A DNA stretch of 9,471 bases, taken from positions 1 to 9,471 of the forward strand of contig JAGDDO010000323.1 of the NCBI GenBank assembly GCA_017848205.1, read 5' to 3'. Positions 6,482-9,471 of the stretch are shown piece after piece. This stretch comes from Oscillospiraceae bacterium (GTDB lineage: Bacteria; Bacillota_A; Clostridia; Oscillospirales; Ruminococcaceae). Made by a program: the position numbers and the translations under genes. Every line of letters begins with the position of its first letter. Positions within the stretch are counted from its first letter, which is position 1. Below the pieces are notes generated by a model. The model did not search any database and was not told the DNA's origin. It was given only the letters and a program-made list of their open reading frames with translations.

Positions 6482-7315
6482 TTAATATTCATCAGGAAGT
6501 TCGTCAACCTGATCGCATCTGAATACAGGACCGTCCTTGCAGACATACTTTGAACCAATGTTGCAGCGTCCGCACTTGCCGATACCGCACTTCATACGAA
6601 GTTCCATTGTTGTGTATACCTGTGTCTTGTCAAAGCCGATCTCCTGAAGACCTGCAAGTGTGAACTTGATCATGATCGGAGGGCCGCAGAGGATGGCTGT
6701 CTTGTTTGTGTCGAAGCCGAGTTCCTTAACGTAGTTAGGAACGAAACCTACGTGGCCTGTCCATTCAGGCTGTTCACGGTCGATAGTAAGATGAACGTCG
6801 ATACCGTCATCCTTTACCCATTCATCGATGATCTCTTTGTAGTCAACGAGGTCTTCCATACTTCTTGAACCGTAAACGATGTCGATCTTGCCGTATCTGT
6901 CACGGTAGTGACGGCAGTAGTTGATTACGGAACGGAGAGGTGCAAGGCCGATACCGCCGGCGATGAAGAGCATGTCCTTGCCGACGAATTCTGTGTCAAC
7001 AGGGAAAGCATTTCCGTAAGGTCCGCGGATTGTGATCTGCTGACCCACTTCCATAGCGTGGAGCCACTGTGTGAGGCATCCGCACTTCTTGATGGAGAAT
7101 TCCATGAACTCTGTGTTTGTAGGTGATGATGTGATGGAGAACATTGCTTCGCCTACACCAGGGATGGAGAGCATTGCGCACTGACCTGGCTTGTGGTCGA
7201 AAGCTTTCTTTCCGTCCGGTGTAACAACGCGGAATGTCTTAACGTCAGGAGTATCTATTCTGATATCTGTTACAACACCGATTACAGGGATAAGTGAATC
7301 GTTTATAATAGACAT
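6482..7315 (-). CDS. FAD/NAD(P)-binding diaphorase subunit with 2Fe-2S cluster (FlxA/HydG/AsrB-like)
   Basis: This 277-residue protein of the ferredoxin-NADP reductase superfamily is the likely entry point for electrons from NADH. An FAD barrel covers about residues 8-105 (HKPGQ at 41-45, FSITSSP at 59-65, GPYG at 98-101). A nucleotide-binding domain follows, with GGIGLAPLRSV at 120-130 and CGPP at 210-213. The C-terminus holds a 2Fe-2S motif C243-X4-C248-X2-C251-X7-C259, the layout seen in dihydroorotate dehydrogenase PyrK, sulfhydrogenase HydG, anaerobic sulfite reductase AsrB and FlxA. No pyrD lies nearby, so PyrK is unlikely; the surrounding genes favour FlxA. The ATG shares one base with the previous stop (TAATG) and has AGGAGG nine bases upstream. 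NADH rather than NADPH is an inference. Confidence 0.9.
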   Translation of the reverse strand: MSIINDSLIPVIGVVTDIRIDTPDVKTFRVVTPDGKKAFDHKPGQCAMLSIPGVGEAMFSITSSPTNTEFMEFSIKKCGCLTQWLHAMEVGQQITIRGPYGNAFPVDTEFVGKDMLFIAGGIGLAPLRSVINYCRHYRDRYGKIDIVYGSRSMEDLVDYKEIIDEWVKDDGIDVHLTIDREQPEWTGHVGFVPNYVKELGFDTNKTAILCGPPIMIKFTLAGLQEIGFDKTQVYTTMELRMKCGIGKCGRCNIGSKYVCKDGPVFRCDQVDELPDEY

Positions 7316-8334
7316 TACTTGTTACCTCCTAACTTCTTCATTACCTTTACTATATTCATGTTGATCGGGCACTTTGCCATGCAGCGGCCGCAGCCAACGC
7401 ATCCGAAAATGCCTTCATTGTTTGTCGGATAGTAAACGAGCTTGTGCATGAATCTCTGACGGAAACGTTCAAGCTGTGTGAGACGCGGGTTGCCGTGTGC
7501 CATTCTTGTGAAGTCTGAGTACATGCATGAGTCCCAGCATCTGAAACGCTTTACTTCGTGACCTGTGTTGAAGTCCTTGATGTCGTAGCACTGGCATGTA
7601 GGGCATACGAATGTACATGTACCGCAGCCGAGACATGATTCTGAAAGGCTCTTCCATTCAGGAGCGTTGAAGAATTCGTTTGTCTTGCCGTCGCCGAATG
7701 CTGAAGCGTCGAGACCTGCGAGAGGAAGCTTCTTAAATACTTCCTTTGTCTGAGCCTTCTGAGCTTCAACTGCAGAAGCATCAGCGTCTTCCGTGAGAGC
7801 ATTAAGGCTTTCGAGGAGCTTTGCGCCCTTGTCTGTCTTTGCTTCGAGGTAAACTGCATCAGCTGTCTTATGGCATTCGATGTCTCCTGCGGGAGCAGTT
7901 GCGTCGATTCCGAATGTCTGGCAGAAGCATGTTTCAGCAGGTCTTGTGCAGGCCATTGAAACGATGATGCCGTGGTCGCGTCTGTTCTTGTAGAAGTTGT
8001 CTACAGGATCAGCGAGGAATACTCTGTCGAGGATGTCGAAGCTCTTTACGTCACATGCGCGGACGCCGAATACTACGAAGTCTTCGTCTTCCTTTACAGT
8101 TTCCTTTATTTCGATGTTCTTTCCTTCAACCTTGAAGTCAACAAGGTTTTCTGTCTGAGGGAAGAAGAAGTCCTTTGCGCTTCTTACTGTGTTGAGAGCG
8201 TCTGACATTTTCTTTGTGCCGTCGTACTTCTCAAACTTTGCACCTGCTTCTGTGTCAACAGGTATGTAGAGTGCAGACTTTGAAGAGATCTCCGCGAAAA
8301 GCTGATCTAATTTATCGAGTGAAATTTTACGCAT
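7315..8334 (-). CDS. 4Fe-4S dicluster electron-transfer subunit (FlxB/AsrA/HydB-like)
   Basis: This 339-residue iron-sulfur protein should wire the FAD/NAD subunit to the rest of the complex. The N-terminal half carries VRACDVKSFDILD (92-104), typical of AsrA/HydB-type proteins, and a small cysteine group C129, C136, C138. The C-terminal half has CLGCGTCTFVC (C234-C237-C240-C244) with further cysteines C247 and C249, then CW-X2-C (C266, C270), and a second ferredoxin motif C312-C315-C318-C322 followed by P. At least two 4Fe-4S clusters are therefore expected. The ATG at 8334 has AGAGGTG six bases upstream and overlaps the previous stop by eight bases; an in-frame GTG at 8343 lies inside that ribosome site and is rejected. 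No NiFe hydrogenase or siroheme sulfite reductase subunit lies in the window, so hydrogenase or sulfite reductase names should not be transferred. Confidence 0.87.
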   Translation of the reverse strand: MRKISLDKLDQLFAEISSKSALYIPVDTEAGAKFEKYDGTKKMSDALNTVRSAKDFFFPQTENLVDFKVEGKNIEIKETVKEDEDFVVFGVRACDVKSFDILDRVFLADPVDNFYKNRRDHGIIVSMACTRPAETCFCQTFGIDATAPAGDIECHKTADAVYLEAKTDKGAKLLESLNALTEDADASAVEAQKAQTKEVFKKLPLAGLDASAFGDGKTNEFFNAPEWKSLSESCLGCGTCTFVCPTCQCYDIKDFNTGHEVKRFRCWDSCMYSDFTRMAHGNPRLTQLERFRQRFMHKLVYYPTNNEGIFGCVGCGRCMAKCPINMNIVKVMKKLGGNK

Positions 8335-9319
8335 TCTCTTCACCTCTTTCTACTGCTTCTGAAGGCTCAAGGTCTTCCTTTGTGTAGTCAACGATAGGAG
8401 CACGGCTGCCAACTTCAGCACCAGCCTGGTATTCACCGTAGAAACCGTTGATGTCCTTGATGAACTTACGGTTGAGGAGGTGGAGCGGAATGTTCTGTGG
8501 ACATACTCTTGAACATTCGCCGCAGTCTGTACATCTGCCCACTACGTGGAATGCACGGATGATGTGGAACATCTTTTCTTCGAATGAATCGGAGATAGCC
8601 TTGTTTTCAACACCTGATGCCGGGTTGTCGAATACGCACTTTTCACATGTACATGCAGGGCAGATGTTGCGGCATGCGTTACATCTGATGCAGCGTGAAA
8701 GTTCGTTCTGCCAGAAAGCAAAACGTTCATCAGGAGTCATCTTTTCGAGCTTTTCAACTTCATCGAAACGCTTGCTGTCGAGAACTTCACCGTCTTCGCC
8801 GAGGAGTTCATCGTAAGCAACGTGCTTCTTTGACTTGCAGTTTGCGCAGCGTTCAGCAAGTACGTCAGCTCTTTCGAGTGTGATCTTTCCGTCGTAGAGT
8901 GTATCAACAACTACCTTGCCGTTTTCTTCTGTTACTGAAGAAATTCCGCTTGCACTTTCCTTTATTTTGCTGTCGTCGATCATGCCGTTACATGGTACAC
9001 CGACAACATAAACCTTTTCACGGTCAAATTTATATTCTGTAAGGAGCTGATTGAAGCTGTATGTGTCACAAGGCTTGAGGAATGCCATTACCTTGCTTTC
9101 GCTCTTTTCAGCTTCCTTCTTGATGTATTTTGAGAAGTTTGCACCGCAGAAATCATTCCATACGAATTCGTTTTCGAGTTCTTCCTTTGTTGTGAATACT
9201 GCAGGTGTTACGTCATAATCAAATTCACCCTTTTTCCAGCCGATAACGCGGTCAACAGTACCGTCAGCAAGTAACTGGGCTGCCTTTGCTATGAGATCTT
9301 CGCGTTTTATTTCTTGCAT
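8327..9319 (-). CDS. 4Fe-4S dicluster electron-transfer subunit (FlxC-like)
   Basis: This 330-residue iron-sulfur protein is the second dicluster subunit. The N-terminal part contains FLKPCDTYSFNQLL (80-93), a counterpart of the CD-x-x-SF motif in the downstream subunit, so the two may be distant paralogues with an FrhB-like N-terminal fold. Cysteines C110, C158 and C161 could bind another centre. Ferredoxin motifs follow: C210-C213-C216-C220 with extra C223, C225 and C228, and C263-C266-C269-C273. The acidic tail (about 300-330) is of unknown role. The ATG at 9319 has GGAGG seven bases upstream and overlaps the end of the MvhD-like gene by 13 bases. Naming as FlxC rests on gene order (FlxD, C, B, A here) rather than on a diagnostic motif. 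Confidence 0.85.
   Translation of the reverse strand: MQEIKREDLIAKAAQLLADGTVDRVIGWKKGEFDYDVTPAVFTTKEELENEFVWNDFCGANFSKYIKKEAEKSESKVMAFLKPCDTYSFNQLLTEYKFDREKVYVVGVPCNGMIDDSKIKESASGISSVTEENGKVVVDTLYDGKITLERADVLAERCANCKSKKHVAYDELLGEDGEVLDSKRFDEVEKLEKMTPDERFAFWQNELSRCIRCNACRNICPACTCEKCVFDNPASGVENKAISDSFEEKMFHIIRAFHVVGRCTDCGECSRVCPQNIPLHLLNRKFIKDINGFYGEYQAGAEVGSRAPIVDYTKEDLEPSEAVERGEENA
8341..8347 (-). promoter_or_regulatory. Ribosome binding site that decides the FlxB-like start
   Basis: On the minus strand, AGAGGTG lies six bases before the ATG at 8334. The alternative upstream GTG (8341-8343) is part of this site and cannot use it, so the protein should be read from MRKISLDK. Confidence 0.6.
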
Positions 9320-9471
9320 CGCAGATCCTCCAGTCTCTTGTTTTCGCCGAGTGAAACTACCTTCTCAACGAAATCATTCATTGTAGCAGCGAACTTTGCA
9401 CCTTCAGCTGCTGATACCCATTCAACACGTGTACGTTCCTTTTCGATGCCGAGGTAATCGAGCATTGAGAA
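9307..9471 (-). CDS. MvhD/FlxD-type hydrogenase iron-sulfur subunit, C-terminal 54 residues only
   Basis: The frame is open from the right edge and ends with TAA at 9307-9309. The 54 visible residues contain LDYLGIEKERTRVEWVSAAE and then AKFAATMNDFVEKVVSLGEN. This matches the C-terminal end of MvhD/FlxD proteins, which read LGIE-x-ER-x-R-x-EW-[IV]-SA-x-EG-x-KF, as I recall the family. MvhD/FlxD carries a 2Fe-2S cluster and passes electrons to HdrA in heterodisulfide-reductase complexes; the cluster cysteines lie outside the window. The gene overlaps the next start by 13 bases, so it is translationally coupled to the operon. It could be a stand-alone subunit or the tail of an HdrA-MvhD fusion. 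Confidence 0.8.
   Translation of the reverse strand, partial: FSMLDYLGIEKERTRVEWVSAAEGAKFAATMNDFVEKVVSLGENKRLEDLRCKK

Noticed and set aside
6482..7315. PyrK (dihydroorotate dehydrogenase electron-transfer subunit)
   Set aside because: The fold and 2Fe-2S motif are shared, but there are no pyrimidine genes and the operon is a redox complex.
7315..8343. Upstream GTG start at 8343 for the FlxB-like gene
   Set aside because: The GTG sits inside the ribosome site that correctly serves the ATG at 8334.
6482..9319. Anaerobic sulfite reductase (asrABC) or sulfhydrogenase (hydBG) operon
   Set aside because: The subunits resemble AsrA/AsrB and HydB/HydG, but no siroheme subunit or NiFe hydrogenase subunit is present; fumarate reductase genes follow instead.

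Overview
The window looks like chromosomal DNA of an anaerobic, fermentative Firmicute of the Ruminococcus/Oscillospiraceae type. I infer this from strong GGAGG ribosome binding sites, a clostridial-type Rex, a PAS-GGDEF-EAL protein with the architecture usual in that group, and soluble anaerobic iron-sulfur redox modules. A succinate-forming Ruminococcus such as R. flavefaciens would fit, but the species is a guess. Every gene I can support lies on the minus strand, so transcription runs from high to low coordinates. I saw no mobile element, CRISPR array, tRNA or rRNA.

Right part (9471 down to 4152): one tight operon of six genes that overlap or sit at most 33 bases apart. In transcription order it encodes the C-terminal end of an MvhD/FlxD-type hydrogenase iron-sulfur subunit (cut by the window edge), two different 4Fe-4S dicluster subunits (FlxC- and FlxB-like, AsrA/HydB-related), an FAD/NAD-binding 2Fe-2S diaphorase subunit (FlxA/HydG/AsrB-like), a fumarate-reductase-type iron-sulfur subunit with HdrC-like clusters, and a fumarate reductase flavoprotein. 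The layout suggests that electrons from NADH enter at the FlxA-like subunit, pass through the iron-sulfur subunits and reach fumarate at the flavoprotein. There is no membrane anchor subunit and no HdrB-like thiol/disulfide site in the window. My reading is a soluble NADH:fumarate reductase. If an HdrA gene lies just beyond the right edge, it may be a flavin-based electron-bifurcating one.

Middle (4151 to 3801): a 351-base gene-free stretch with a strong hairpin lacking a U tract, a 15-bp palindrome of operator type, a pair of 8-bp palindromes and a possible leader hairpin. It probably holds the control region of the next unit.

Next (3800 to 1916): an AspT/YidE/SucE-type membrane transporter followed 25 bases later by rex, the NADH/NAD+-sensing repressor, and then a clear terminator. 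AAE-family transporters include the succinate exporter SucE1 of Corynebacterium, so the pair could link succinate export and NADH sensing to the fumarate reductase operon.

Left part (1825 to 1): a well-formed sigma-A promoter drives a c-di-GMP phosphodiesterase-type protein (PAS-like region, degenerate GGDEF, intact EAL, start of a second C-terminal domain) that runs off the left edge. It appears to be a separate transcription unit.
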